A stretch of 64,000 nucleotides of DNA, taken from the NCBI GenBank assembly GCA_002356455.1, contig AP017968.1, positions 3,348,001 to 3,412,000 of the forward strand, read 5' to 3'. A model generated the notes under the pieces. The model was not told the DNA's origin, made no database searches, and was given only the letters and a program-made list of their open reading frames with translations. Positions 35,818 through 45,131 of the stretch are shown in pieces. The DNA comes from Fusobacterium varium. Lineage in GTDB: Bacteria; Fusobacteriota; Fusobacteriia; Fusobacteriales; Fusobacteriaceae. Numbering within the stretch: the first letter of the stretch is position 1; the number at the start of each line of letters is the position of its first letter. The position numbers and the translations under genes are program-made.

Positions 35818-36759
35818 TTAAAATTTTATTTTATTTACATCTACTCCTGCAAATTTTGCTGCTTTTTTAAAGTCTTCTGGAATTTCTGCTGTAATTATCA
35901 TCTCTTTTTCGGTTACAGGATGATTAAATTTTAACCTATAGGCATGGAGCATCTGTCTCATTGCTCCTTCACTGCTGCTCCCATATACAGTATCTCCTAA
36001 TATTGGATGATTTAGATATTTCATATGAACTCTTATCTGATGTGTCCTTCCTGTTTCTATTCTCACCTTTACAAGAGAAAAATTTTTCCCTTCATCTAAA
36101 ATTTCATAATTAGAAACAGCATATTTTCCATTAGTTTCTACTACTGCCATTTTTTTTCTATCTTTTATATCTCGTCCTATAAGAGTTTCTATTCTCCCAT
36201 ATTTATTCTTAAATATTCCCTTTGCTATACATACATATACTTTTTCTAAATTTTTTTCTTTAAACATATCTGAGAGAGTTGAATGGGCTTCATCATTCTT
36301 AGCTACTACTATAACACCACTTGTATCTTTATCCAGTCTGTGAACAATTCCTGGTCTTATTACTCCATTTATAGTAGAAAGATCCTTTATATGATATAAT
36401 AAGGCATTTACAAGAGTACCATTATAATTACCATGGGCTGGATGTACTACCATATTAGGAGCTTTATTTATAATAACTATATCTTTATCTTCATATATTA
36501 TATTAAGTGGAATATTTTCTGGTATCACATCAAGAATTTCATCTTCTGGAATATTTACTACTATTGTTTCTGTTCCTTTAAGTTTGTTCCCACTTTTAGT
36601 AACTTTTTTCCCAGTTATTTCCACATATCCATTATCAATTATTTTTTGAATGTATGATCTTGTTGCGTCGTCTATTACTTCATTCAAAAAACTATCTATT
36701 CTTTTTCCCTTATCATTTTCATTAGCAGATACAGTTATTGTTTCTTTAATATTTTCCAT
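35818..36759 (-). CDS. RluA/RluD-family 23S rRNA pseudouridine synthase
   Basis: 313 residues. An S4 RNA-binding domain spans residues 15-75 (GKRIDSFLNEVIDDATRSY), then the synthase domain with the catalytic Asp in GIVHRLDKDTSGV (about 138). The RTHQIRVHMKYLNHPILGD motif follows. RluD is the best guess because of the S4 domain and length, but RluA-group members are hard to separate by eye. It is 8 bases before rnhB. Confidence 0.9.
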   Translation of the reverse strand: MENIKETITVSANENDKGKRIDSFLNEVIDDATRSYIQKIIDNGYVEITGKKVTKSGNKLKGTETIVVNIPEDEILDVIPENIPLNIIYEDKDIVIINKAPNMVVHPAHGNYNGTLVNALLYHIKDLSTINGVIRPGIVHRLDKDTSGVIVVAKNDEAHSTLSDMFKEKNLEKVYVCIAKGIFKNKYGRIETLIGRDIKDRKKMAVVETNGKYAVSNYEILDEGKNFSLVKVRIETGRTHQIRVHMKYLNHPILGDTVYGSSSEGAMRQMLHAYRLKFNHPVTEKEMIITAEIPEDFKKAAKFAGVDVNKIKF

Positions 36760-36815
36760 AATTTCTCCACATTTTTTATTTTTTTTTAATTATAGCATTT
36801 ATTAGAAAAAAAAGA

Positions 36816-36847
36816 AATGAGTCCATTATTAAAATAATGAACTCATT
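36816..36847 (-). terminator. Terminator of the rib operon
   Basis: AATGAGTCCATTATT pairs with AATAATGAACTCATT (one mismatch) with a T-run following on the minus strand, 27 bases beyond ribBA. Confidence 0.8.
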
Positions 36848-36873
36848 CCCCAAAATACTTATTTTTTTTAATA

Positions 36874-38067
36874 TTAGATGTGAAGTATATGACCCATCTT
36901 TTCTTTTTTAGTTTTCATATATCTTTCATTTGATGGATTAAAACCTGTTTCAATAGCTTCTCTCCCTGTTACTTTTATTCCATATTCTTCAAGTCCTTTT
37001 ATTTTTTCAGGATTATTTGTCATAATTCTTACTGACTTTATTCCAAGTGCTTTTATCATTTGAGCTGCTATAGAATAATCTCTCATATCTGGATCAAATC
37101 CAAGTTTTACATTTGCTTCTACAGTATCTGCCCCATTATCCTGAAGAGTATAAGCTCTAAGTTTATTAAGAAGTCCAATTCCTCTTCCTTCCTGTCTTAA
37201 ATAAAGAACTGCTCCCTCTCCCTCTTCATCTACTCTCTTCATAGCTCTTTTTAATTGAGAACCACAGTCACATCTTAATGATCCTAAAATATCTCCAGTG
37301 AAACATTCTGAATGGATTCTTATAAGAACATCTTCTTTTCCTTCTAAATCTCCTTTTATAAGGGCAATATGCTCTTTGTCATCAAGTTTATTATCAAAAC
37401 CAACAATTTCAAATTCTCCCTGAGCAGTTGGCATTTTTGCTTTTACAGATATTTCCATAAGTTTTTCATTTTTTCTTCTGTATTTTTGAAGATCTTCTAT
37501 TGATATCATTTTAAGATTAAATTTTTTGGCAAATTCTTGAAGATCATCCATTCTTGCCATCATTCCATCTTCTTTCATTATTTCACAACATAGTCCTACT
37601 GGTTTAAGCCCTGCAAGTATCATAAGATCAACTGTTGCCTCTGTATGTCCATTTCTTACAAGAACTCCCCCTTCTTTTGCTCTAAGAGGGAACATATGCC
37701 CTGGTCTTCTAAAATCTTTTGGTTTTGCACCTTCTTCTACTACTTTCATAGCTGTAATTCCACGCTCATATGCTGAAATTCCAGTTGTTGTATCCACATG
37801 ATCAATAGACACTGTAAAAGCTGTACAATGATTATCAGTATTATCACTACACATTTGAGGTAGATCTAATTTTTCTATATATTCTTGTGACATAGGCATA
37901 CAGATAAGTCCTCTTGCATGGGCAGCCATAAGATTTACATTTTCTAATGTTGCAAACTCTGCTGCACAGATTATATCTCCTTCATTTTCACGATTTTCAT
38001 CATCTACTACAATTATTGATTTTCCAGCTCTTAAATCTTCCAGAGCGTCTTCTATTCTATCTAACAT
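36874..38067 (-). CDS. ribBA: RibBA: DHBP synthase / GTP cyclohydrolase II fusion
   Basis: 397 residues. The N-terminal half (to about 200) is 3,4-dihydroxy-2-butanone-4-phosphate synthase, with the acidic loop [10 protein letters not shown] near residue 22. The C-terminal half is GTP cyclohydrolase II with zinc ligands in [18 protein letters not shown] and RQEGRGIGL. It supplies both starting branches of riboflavin synthesis. Last gene of the operon. Confidence 0.97.
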   Translation of the reverse strand: MLDRIEDALEDLRAGKSIIVVDDENRENEGDIICAAEFATLENVNLMAAHARGLICMPMSQEYIEKLDLPQMCSDNTDNHCTAFTVSIDHVDTTTGISAYERGITAMKVVEEGAKPKDFRRPGHMFPLRAKEGGVLVRNGHTEATVDLMILAGLKPVGLCCEIMKEDGMMARMDDLQEFAKKFNLKMISIEDLQKYRRKNEKLMEISVKAKMPTAQGEFEIVGFDNKLDDKEHIALIKGDLEGKEDVLIRIHSECFTGDILGSLRCDCGSQLKRAMKRVDEEGEGAVLYLRQEGRGIGLLNKLRAYTLQDNGADTVEANVKLGFDPDMRDYSIAAQMIKALGIKSVRIMTNNPEKIKGLEEYGIKVTGREAIETGFNPSNERYMKTKKEKMGHILHI

Positions 38068-38084
38068 TATTAATTCACTCTCCT

Positions 38085-38741
38085 TTAAAATCCATTTTCC
38101 AAAAGAAACTCTCTTGTAAGTATTCCTTCTTTTTTATCTTCACCAGAAAAATTAAGCAGTCTTTCTACATATTTTCCTATGAGATCAGTTTCTATATTTA
38201 TATGATCTCCTATATTTTTACTTCCTAATGTTATCATTTCCTGAGTATGGGGTATAAGAGATACACTTAAACTATTGTCTGTCATTCTCATAACTGTCAA
38301 ACTTGCTCCATCTAAAGTTATTCTTCCTTTTTCCACTACATATTTCATATATTGTCTGTCTATCTCTATCTCGTATATCTTAGCTATTCCTTCAGAAGTT
38401 ATTGAAACAATAGTTCCTTCACAGTCCACATCTCCCGTTACAAGATGTCCTCCAAGAGGAGTTGCCAATGTGATAGATTTTTCAAGATTTACCTTATCTC
38501 CTGCTTTAAGTCTTTTTAGATTAGTTCTTTTTACTGTTTCATACATGCAGTCAGCAGTGAAATAGTTCTCCCCTATCTCAACAGCAGTAAGACAAGTTCC
38601 ATTTGTTGCTATACTATCTCCAATCTTACTTTTATCTAATACTTTTTTACATTTTATTTTTATCTTAAGGGATTTCTCACCATTTTCAATAGCAAGGACT
38701 TCTCCCATTTCTTCTACAAGTCCTGTAAAAATAGAACTCAC
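38085..38741 (-). CDS. ribE: Riboflavin synthase, alpha subunit
   Basis: 218 residues as written from GTG 38741. Two internal lumazine-binding repeats of about 95 residues each are visible, the first starting [12 protein letters not shown], the second around [14 protein letters not shown]. It converts two lumazines to riboflavin. The family normally begins MFTG; here the Met position is an ATT codon (38732-38730) and the only upstream candidate, GTG, lies one base behind the AGGAG site, so initiation is unusual. 8 bases from ribD. Confidence 0.93.
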   Translation of the reverse strand: MSSIFTGLVEEMGEVLAIENGEKSLKIKIKCKKVLDKSKIGDSIATNGTCLTAVEIGENYFTADCMYETVKRTNLKRLKAGDKVNLEKSITLATPLGGHLVTGDVDCEGTIVSITSEGIAKIYEIEIDRQYMKYVVEKGRITLDGASLTVMRMTDNSLSVSLIPHTQEMITLGSKNIGDHINIETDLIGKYVERLLNFSGEDKKEGILTREFLLENGF

Positions 38742-38749
38742 TCTCCTCT

Positions 38750-39826
38750 CTATCTGTAAAATTCCATCGATACATTATTCCCATAATTATTTATTTTAAC
38801 ATTTTCCAGCTGAAATCCATCAGAAATATTTTCACAATTAAATCCCTTTATAAAAGGCATTGCCTCCCCATCTCCCAATATTTTTGGAGCAATAAATATC
38901 TCTCCGCCATCTATAGCATTTTCAGCAAAAGCTCTTGATATAAGGAAGCTTCCTCCTTCTAAAAGAACTCCATCTATTCCTATTTCTCCAACTTTTTTCA
39001 ATATATCACATATTTTAAAATCTGTTCCCTCTAAAAAAATCACATTTATATTTCTATTTTTTAAAAAAGAGATTTTTTCTTTTTCTACATTATCATATGA
39101 AGTAACCAGAATACTTTTTCCATCTTCAAAATTTACAAATTTTGAATCTATAGGAATATCTAAAAATGGATCTATCACTATTCTATATGGATTTCTTCCA
39201 TTTTTTATTCTAGCTGTAAGACTTGGGTCATCTGCAAGAACTGTATTTATTCCTACCATTATTCCCATATATTTATTTCTCAGTTTTTGTACTTTTTCTC
39301 TTGCAAGTTCATTAGTTATCCATTTTGAATTACCTGTTCTGCTCGCTATCTTCCCATCTAATGTTATTCCACATTTCAAAAAAAGATATGGTGTCTTTGT
39401 TGATATATATTTCATAAAAACTCTGTTGAGTTTTAAAGCTTCTTTTTCCATGATGCCAGTGATTACTTCAATACCAGCATCTGTCATCATTTTTATACCT
39501 CTTCCAGATACTAGTGGATTAGGGTCTAAAGATGCGATAACGCATCTTTTTATCCCCATATCTATTATCTTTTTGGCACATGGAGGAGTTTTTCCATAAT
39601 GAGAACATGGTTCTAAAGTAACATAGATAGTTGCTCCTTCTGCTTTTTCTCCAGCTTCTTCCAGAGCGAAAACTTCAGCATGAGGTCCACCATATTTTTT
39701 ATGATATCCTTCACCTACAATTTTTCCATCTTTTACTACTACTGCTCCTACCATAGGATTGGGCTTTACTTTCCCTTCCCCCAGAGCAGCAAGTTCCAAT
39801 GCTTTCTCCATGTACTTTTTATCCAT
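38750..39826 (-). CDS. ribD: RibD: pyrimidine deaminase / reductase fusion
   Basis: 358 residues. The zinc-dependent deaminase domain has HAEVFALEEAG (His about 49) and PCSHYGKTPPC (Cys about 74, 83). The reductase domain runs from about residue 145 (FLKCGITLDGKIASRTGNSKWI). It catalyses the second and third steps of the pathway. Almost contiguous with ribH. Confidence 0.97.
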   Translation of the reverse strand: MDKKYMEKALELAALGEGKVKPNPMVGAVVVKDGKIVGEGYHKKYGGPHAEVFALEEAGEKAEGATIYVTLEPCSHYGKTPPCAKKIIDMGIKRCVIASLDPNPLVSGRGIKMMTDAGIEVITGIMEKEALKLNRVFMKYISTKTPYLFLKCGITLDGKIASRTGNSKWITNELAREKVQKLRNKYMGIMVGINTVLADDPSLTARIKNGRNPYRIVIDPFLDIPIDSKFVNFEDGKSILVTSYDNVEKEKISFLKNRNINVIFLEGTDFKICDILKKVGEIGIDGVLLEGGSFLISRAFAENAIDGGEIFIAPKILGDGEAMPFIKGFNCENISDGFQLENVKINNYGNNVSMEFYR

Positions 39827-39828
39827 GA

Positions 39829-40290
39829 TTACATCCCCTTTAGTAAGTTTACCATTTCAATAGCTGTAACTCCTGCATCAAATCCTTTATTTCCTGCTTT
39901 TGTTCCAGCTCTTTGGATAGCTTCTTCTATACTATTTGTAGTAAGTACACCAAATATTACTGGTATATCACTTTGAAGACTTACAGTAGCTACTCCTTTA
40001 GAAACTTCTGCACAAACGTAATCAAAATGCGGTGTTGATCCTTTAATTACTGCTCCTAGAGTGATTACAGCATCATATCTCCCTGATTCTGCCATTTTCT
40101 TTGCTGCTAAAGGAATTTCAAATGCTCCAGGTACCCAAGCTAATTCAATATCATCTTTTGCAACTTCATGTCTAACTAGTGCATCTTCTGCTCCACCTAT
40201 TAATTTAGATGTGATGAACTCATTAAATCTTGCTGCTACTATTCCAATTCTTAACCCTCTACCTGCATAATTTCCTTCTAATACTTTCAT
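39829..40290 (-). CDS. ribH: Lumazine synthase (riboflavin synthase beta)
   Basis: 153 residues. Motifs [35 protein letters not shown] (His about 87) and [16 protein letters not shown] are typical. It forms the icosahedral or decameric synthase that makes lumazine. It is the first gene after the FMN riboswitch and its terminator; in many operons ribH is last. Confidence 0.97.
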   Translation of the reverse strand: MKVLEGNYAGRGLRIGIVAARFNEFITSKLIGGAEDALVRHEVAKDDIELAWVPGAFEIPLAAKKMAESGRYDAVITLGAVIKGSTPHFDYVCAEVSKGVATVSLQSDIPVIFGVLTTNSIEEAIQRAGTKAGNKGFDAGVTAIEMVNLLKGM

Positions 40291-40322
40291 TTTTCCTCCT
40301 TGTGATTCAGGACAAATAAAAA

Positions 40323-40343
40323 AACCCAGATAAACTCCGGGCT
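40323..40343 (-). terminator. Expression-platform terminator of the FMN riboswitch
   Basis: On the minus strand AGCCCGGA..TCTGGGTT (8 bp with two G-U pairs) followed by seven T, located between the aptamer and ribH. It fits transcription termination on FMN binding. Confidence 0.75.
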
Positions 40344-40382
40344 ATAAAAGCATAAAAAAGACAATCAAAAAAGATTTCTTTT

Positions 40383-40502
40383 CTCTTCTTCCATCCAGAC
40401 TATACTGTCGGTTTTGGAATTACACCAAATCAAGACCAAAGGTCTTCGCGGACTTTTACCGCCGGTCGGGAATTACAAAATGCTCACCCTGCCCTGAAGA
40501 TA
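40383..40502 (-). ncRNA. FMN riboswitch (RFN element)
   Basis: The minus strand reads the classic RFN blocks in order: ATCTTCAGGGCAGGGTG, AATTCCCGACCGGCGGT, AAAAGTCCGCGA, GGTGTAATTCCAAAACCGAC, AGTATAGTCTGGATGG and AAGA closing the outer stem. It controls ribH-ribD-ribE-ribBA; excess FMN should favour the terminator downstream. Confidence 0.97.
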
Positions 40503-40529
40503 ATTTTTATTTAATTTCTCTACATAAAT

Positions 40530-40558
40530 AGTATAAAGCTGCTTTCTATTTTTGTCAA
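40530..40558 (-). promoter_or_regulatory. Promoter of the rib operon
   Basis: On the minus strand TTGACA (40558-40553), 17 bases, TATACT (40535-40530), about 30 bases before the aptamer. Confidence 0.8.
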
Positions 40559-40675
40559 CTATATATTTTTCTCTATTTTTAAAATTTACTCTTAAATTCT
40601 ATTGAAATTTTTTATTTATAGTGTATGATATGTATTGTTCATATAAATTTTATCAATATTTGGAAGGGGAAAAAA

Positions 40676-42007
40676 ATGAAACAGAATTTAAATCTAGAGT
40701 CAGGAAAGATATCAAAACTTTTTTTTAGTTTTGCTGTTCCTTCAACTATCAGTATGATAGTAACATCTCTTTACACCATTGCAGATGGTGTCTTTATTAC
40801 AAGAGGAGTAGGAAGCGATGGAATTGCTGCTGTAAACATTGGATATCCCATCATTAATTTTACTGTTGCTCTTAGTTTAATGTTTGGAATAGGAGGAGCC
40901 ACTCTTATTGCATTCAAAAAAGATGATATTAAATATCAAAATAAATGTTTCTCCCATATAATCCTTCTCAATATTTTTGTATATATAATAGTAGCAAGTA
41001 TGATATTTTTATTTACCAAGCCTTTAATGATGGCTATGGGAGCAAATGAAAAACTGTTACCAATGATAAAAGGATATATGTATCCATGTACAGTATCTAC
41101 TTTTTTTCTTATGATATCCATGTCATTAAATGCAGTAGTAAGAAATGATAATGCTCCTAGAAGAGCAATGGTTTCTACTCTTTTAGGAGCTGGATTGAAT
41201 ATCATATTAGATTACTTATTCATCTTTAAATTTAATTTAGGAATAGAGGGTGGTGCTTATGCTACAGCCATCAGTCAAATAATATCTGCTGTATATTTAT
41301 GCAGACATTTTATTGGCTCTACCTTTAAGCTTGATCTTTCTTTAAAAAAAATAGATTTCTTTCTTTTAAAGAAACTTTTATCTATTGGATTTCCTTCATT
41401 TGTACTGGAATTTGCAGTAGCTGTTATTACAGTTCTTCTTAATATCGCATTTATGAATGCTGTCGGAGTTTTTGGAGCTTCTGCCTATGGAATAATATCT
41501 TATAGTTTTATGTTTTTCAGAATGCTTTTCACTGGACTTTCACAAGGAATTCAGCCAATAGTAAGTTTTAATTATGGTAGAAAAAATTTAGATAGAGTTA
41601 AAAAAATGCTTATTTTTGCTCATAAAGTAACTTTTGGAACTTCCATAGTCTCTCTTATAATAATATTTTTCCTTGCTACCCCAGTAGTAAGAATCTTTAC
41701 TCATGATGCACCACTTGTCGTGGAATCAGCTAAAGGATTTATTCTTTATTCCATAGCTCTTTCATTTTTGGGATTTAATTTTGTAAATATTGCTTATCTT
41801 CAGGCAGTTGACAGACCCATGGTTTCTAATGTAATATGTATGTCTAGAAGTTTTCTTTTTGTATTTATAGGACTGATTTTCCTTCCAAAGTTAATAGGAG
41901 TAAATGGTATCTGGCTTGCCTTGCCTTTTGCAGATTTCATAACAGCTATACTCACTATTCCCTTTATGAAGAAAATTACTGTCAATTATGTAAAAGCTTC
42001 TGTCTAA
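40676..42007 (+). CDS. MATE-family efflux transporter
   Basis: 443 residues from ATG 40676 with GGAAGGGG in front; an in-frame upstream start at 40625 gives a poor N-terminus. About twelve membrane segments in two similar halves of six, with typical loop sequences such as PSTISMIVTSLYTIADGVFI and the GLSQGIQPIVSFNYG stretch in the second half. It exports cationic drugs or metabolites with sodium or protons; the substrate is not predictable. It is followed by the M23 peptidase gene after 23 bases. Confidence 0.92.
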   Translation: MKQNLNLESGKISKLFFSFAVPSTISMIVTSLYTIADGVFITRGVGSDGIAAVNIGYPIINFTVALSLMFGIGGATLIAFKKDDIKYQNKCFSHIILLNIFVYIIVASMIFLFTKPLMMAMGANEKLLPMIKGYMYPCTVSTFFLMISMSLNAVVRNDNAPRRAMVSTLLGAGLNIILDYLFIFKFNLGIEGGAYATAISQIISAVYLCRHFIGSTFKLDLSLKKIDFFLLKKLLSIGFPSFVLEFAVAVITVLLNIAFMNAVGVFGASAYGIISYSFMFFRMLFTGLSQGIQPIVSFNYGRKNLDRVKKMLIFAHKVTFGTSIVSLIIIFFLATPVVRIFTHDAPLVVESAKGFILYSIALSFLGFNFVNIAYLQAVDRPMVSNVICMSRSFLFVFIGLIFLPKLIGVNGIWLALPFADFITAILTIPFMKKITVNYVKASV

Positions 42008-42030
42008 AAACAACTAACAAGGAGAAATAA

Positions 42031-42864
42031 ATGAAAAAATTAATATTACTGATATTTTTTACTTTAACTATTTCAATTTTTGCATTAGAAGATATAAAAT
42101 TTTCAGGTAACGAAGTTAAACAAGGTGGATTTTTTTATGTTGAATATCCTATTAATAAAAACTATGAAATAATTTTTAAAAACTCTTTGACAAAAGTAAA
42201 AAGTTTTGAAGAAAATAATAAAAAAATTGCTCTTATCCCTGTACATTATTCAACTCCTGTAGGAGTATACACTGTAAAAATAATTGAAGAAAATAATGAG
42301 GTTTTTTCTAAAACTGTAAAAATTCTTGATGGGAATTTTAAAAAAAGTTATATAACAGTTTCAAAGACTATGTCAGAAAAGCGTTCTGATAAAAATATGA
42401 AAACAATGACTAATTTTGTAGCTGAAGCAAAAAAAAATCCTGTTAAAACAAAACTATGGAACAGTAATTTTATCCTTCCTGTAAAAAGCAAAATCAGCAG
42501 TCCTTTTGGAGCAATGCGATTTGTTAATGATAAGGTAGTTGGATATCATTCTGGTATTGATTTCCCAGTTCCTGTAGGAACTACTTTAAAAGCTGCCAAC
42601 TCTGGAAAAATAGTTCTTGCTAGAGAACTTACTACTACTGGAAATACTATTGTTATTGATCATGGAATGAATGTATTTTCAAGTTATGCTCATATGAGTG
42701 TTTTAAATGTAAAAGAAGGAGATACAATAAAAAAAGGTGATATTATTGGAAAAAGTGGAAATACAGGTTTTACTACTGGTCCTCATCTTCATTTTACAAT
42801 CAGTATTGGAACTACTTTTGTAAATCCACATATTTTCCTTGATTCTCCTATACTAGAAAACTAA
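42031..42864 (+). CDS. Secreted M23-family (LytM-type) peptidase
   Basis: 277 residues. A signal peptide (KKLILLIFFTLTISIFA) is followed by an N-terminal beta domain and the lysostaphin-like catalytic domain at residues ~165-275. Zinc ligands are His and Asp in YHSGIDFPV and the His in GPHLHFTISI. It probably cuts peptidoglycan crosslinks or activates other hydrolases in the periplasm. AAGGAG precedes the ATG. Confidence 0.92.
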   Translation: MKKLILLIFFTLTISIFALEDIKFSGNEVKQGGFFYVEYPINKNYEIIFKNSLTKVKSFEENNKKIALIPVHYSTPVGVYTVKIIEENNEVFSKTVKILDGNFKKSYITVSKTMSEKRSDKNMKTMTNFVAEAKKNPVKTKLWNSNFILPVKSKISSPFGAMRFVNDKVVGYHSGIDFPVPVGTTLKAANSGKIVLARELTTTGNTIVIDHGMNVFSSYAHMSVLNVKEGDTIKKGDIIGKSGNTGFTTGPHLHFTISIGTTFVNPHIFLDSPILEN

Positions 42865-42865
42865 T

Positions 42866-42911
42866 AAAAAACATCTTTCATATATTAATTAAATATAGAA
42901 AGATGTTTTTT
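42866..42911. terminator. Bidirectional terminator between the M23 gene and short kdpD
   Basis: AAAAAACATCTTTC and GAAAGATGTTTTTT are exact 14-bp complements. It serves both the rightward peptidase gene and the leftward sensor operon; its right end reaches the stop codon of kdpD. Confidence 0.85.
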
Positions 42912-44053
42912 TACATATTTTCCCAAGGAACTATTCTTATCTCTACTCCTTTAGAATTTTCTATTATTTTATTTATTACAGAGCCTTTAAAAAAAGTAGC
43001 TAATTTACTTCTTTTGCTGTGTCCTAAAACTATTTGTGTTATCCTTCTTTCAAAAGAAAATTTTAATATTTCTTTAACTATATCCTTTCCTTTCACTCTT
43101 ATAACTTCAGCTCCTAAAGTTTTAGCCAGTTCTTCATGCTGTTCTATTGCTTTCCATTCTTCAATTGTAAATCCTTTTTTTAAAATTCCATTGGTTTCTA
43201 TTGAAATAACATAGAATTCACATTTATATCTTTGAGCTATTCTTGCACCATATCTAATTATTCTTCCAGCTTTAGGGCTAGAGGATATTGAAACTAAAAC
43301 TCTTTCTGTCGTATGCCAATTAGTATTTATTTTTTTATTTTCCATATATTCAACAAGATTATTATCAACTTCCTGAGCTATTTGTCTTAAAGCTATTTCT
43401 CTTAATGCATTAAGATTTCCTTGCCTAAAAAAATTTTTAAGGGCATTTGGAACAGTCTGAAGATTATATATTTCTCCTCTTCTAAGTCTTTCCTCAAGTC
43501 CAGTAGCTGATATATCAATAACTTCCACTTCATCAGCTATATTTATTATTTTGTCAGGAATGGTTTCTCTCACTATTATTCCTGTTATTATACGAATTGT
43601 GTCATTTAAACTTTCAAGATGCTGAATATTCATAGTTGTATGAACATTTATCCCTGAATCTAATATTTCCAAGATATCTTCATATCTTTTTTTATTTTTA
43701 CTCCCTTTTATATTAGTATGAGCAAGTTCATCTATAAGAACTGTTTCTGGTTTTCTTCTTTTAATCCCTTCTACATCCACTTCTTTGTATTTTTTACTGC
43801 AATATTCTATCTCCAAAGGTAAAATTTCTTCTAATATACCTATTTGCTCTGTTGTAGCTTTTCTATCATGAGGTTCAATATATCCGATACATATATCTTC
43901 ACCTCTTTTTAGTCTTATGTTGGCTTCTCTCAACATTGTATAAGTTTTTCCTACTCCTGGTGAATAACCAAGGTATATTTTTAATTTTCCCTTTTTTTCT
44001 TTATTATATATTTTTAATGCCTCTTCTGGAGTTAATCTTTTTTCTTCTTCCAT
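42911..44053 (-). CDS. kdpD: Short KdpD: N-terminal KdpD domain plus universal-stress domain, no histidine kinase
   Basis: 380 residues, far shorter than the ~900 of full KdpD. The KdpD N-terminal domain has Walker A GYSPGVGKT (about 29) and VLIDELAHTN (about 110). A Usp domain follows from about residue 245 (VLVSISSSPKAGRIIRYGARIA) and the protein ends with it; the four-helix membrane and kinase parts are absent. In S. aureus the KdpD Usp domain binds c-di-AMP through an SxS-X20-FTAxY motif; here SxS and a Phe 20 residues later are present but TAxY is not. It probably acts on the separate kinase encoded at 45.1 kb. Last gene of the four-gene sensor operon. Confidence 0.92.
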   Translation of the reverse strand: MEEEKRLTPEEALKIYNKEKKGKLKIYLGYSPGVGKTYTMLREANIRLKRGEDICIGYIEPHDRKATTEQIGILEEILPLEIEYCSKKYKEVDVEGIKRRKPETVLIDELAHTNIKGSKNKKRYEDILEILDSGINVHTTMNIQHLESLNDTIRIITGIIVRETIPDKIINIADEVEVIDISATGLEERLRRGEIYNLQTVPNALKNFFRQGNLNALREIALRQIAQEVDNNLVEYMENKKINTNWHTTERVLVSISSSPKAGRIIRYGARIAQRYKCEFYVISIETNGILKKGFTIEEWKAIEQHEELAKTLGAEVIRVKGKDIVKEILKFSFERRITQIVLGHSKRSKLATFFKGSVINKIIENSKGVEIRIVPWENM

Positions 44054-44066
44054 ATTCTCTACATTC

Positions 44067-44738
44067 CTACCCTAACTTTATATCTTCATTAGAATAATCC
44101 ATTTCAGTTATTCTTTCCAAGTTACTTGCAGCAGGTTCATAAGAGGAATCTAAAGCTAAAGCGGCACGATATTGCTTTTGGGCTTCTCCTATTTTCCCTT
44201 TGCATTCAGCAATCACTCCTAATAAATTATGTGCTTCTGGAGAATTAATGCTTTTCCCAATTGCTATTTTTAAAAGATTTTCTCCTTTTTCAAAATTTCT
44301 TCCAATTATATTCAGTTTTGCATATTCTATATAATCTTCATAAGTTTCAAGTTTTTCTTCTATTAATTCTTCTCTTGAAAATACTTTTTTTACTATTACC
44401 CTTATTTGTTCTGGAGTAAATGGTTTGCTTATAAAATCAATAGCATTTAATTTCATTGCTTCTACAGCTTCTTTTATAGTCCCATATGCAGTCATCATAA
44501 TAATATTAGTTTTATTTTCTGATGATCTTAATTTTCTCAAAACTTCCATTCCATCCATATCTGGCATTTTAATATCTAATAAAATCAAATCATAATTTTT
44601 TTTCTGTTCCAAAGTCATTTTTAATGCTTCTTCTCCATTAGATGCTGTTTCTATTTCAAAACCTTCAGCTGCTAAACAACAGTTTAGAGTGGTTCTTATA
44701 TTTTTTTCATCATCTGTAATCAATATCTTTTTTTTCAT
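44067..44738 (-). CDS. Response regulator with TPR output domain
   Basis: 223 residues. The receiver domain occupies 1-120: acidic pair DDEKN, phosphorylated Asp in LILLDIKMPDMDGM (about 54), Thr in MMTAYG and Lys in ISKPFT. The rest is two or three tetratricopeptide-like repeats (NSPEAHNLLGVIAECKGKIG, EAQKQYRAALALDSSYEP). There is no winged helix or other DNA-binding domain, unlike KdpE. Output is therefore probably by protein-protein contact. It overlaps the upstream receiver gene by 4 bases (ATGA). Confidence 0.9.
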   Translation of the reverse strand: MKKKILITDDEKNIRTTLNCCLAAEGFEIETASNGEEALKMTLEQKKNYDLILLDIKMPDMDGMEVLRKLRSSENKTNIIMMTAYGTIKEAVEAMKLNAIDFISKPFTPEQIRVIVKKVFSREELIEEKLETYEDYIEYAKLNIIGRNFEKGENLLKIAIGKSINSPEAHNLLGVIAECKGKIGEAQKQYRAALALDSSYEPAASNLERITEMDYSNEDIKLG

Positions 44739-45112
44739 TTTTCCCCCTTGCTTATATTCTTTTCAATAACATCTAATATTTCTTTTTTGCTAAAAGGTTT
44801 TAATATATACCCATCTCCTCCTGAATCAAAAGCTTCTTCTATATCATTTTCACCATGTTTTGAACTCATAAATATTATTGGAATTTCTTTAAGATCAACA
44901 TCACATCTTAGAGATCTGCATACAGAATATCCATCTGCTTTTGGTAAACATATATCCAATAATATTAAATCTGGTCTCAATTCTCCTGCTTTTCTTACAC
45001 CTTCTAAACTGTCAAAAGCAACAAAAACGTCATATCCCTCATTTCTTAACATCAAATTTAAAGTTAGTAGAATATTTTTTTCATCATCTATAATAAGAAT
45101 TTTTTTTGACAT
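44735..45112 (-). CDS. Stand-alone receiver domain (CheY-like)
   Basis: 125 residues, a single receiver domain: DDEKN at 9-13, phosphoacceptor Asp in LILLDICLPKADGYS (about 53), Ser in FMSSKHGE and Lys in ILKPFSKKE. No output domain. It may pass phosphate between the kinase and the TPR regulator or act as an allosteric partner. It follows the kinase gene by 19 bases. Confidence 0.92.
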   Translation of the reverse strand: MSKKILIIDDEKNILLTLNLMLRNEGYDVFVAFDSLEGVRKAGELRPDLILLDICLPKADGYSVCRSLRCDVDLKEIPIIFMSSKHGENDIEEAFDSGGDGYILKPFSKKEILDVIEKNISKGEK

Positions 45113-45131
45113 TTTTCTCCTGTTCTCAATT

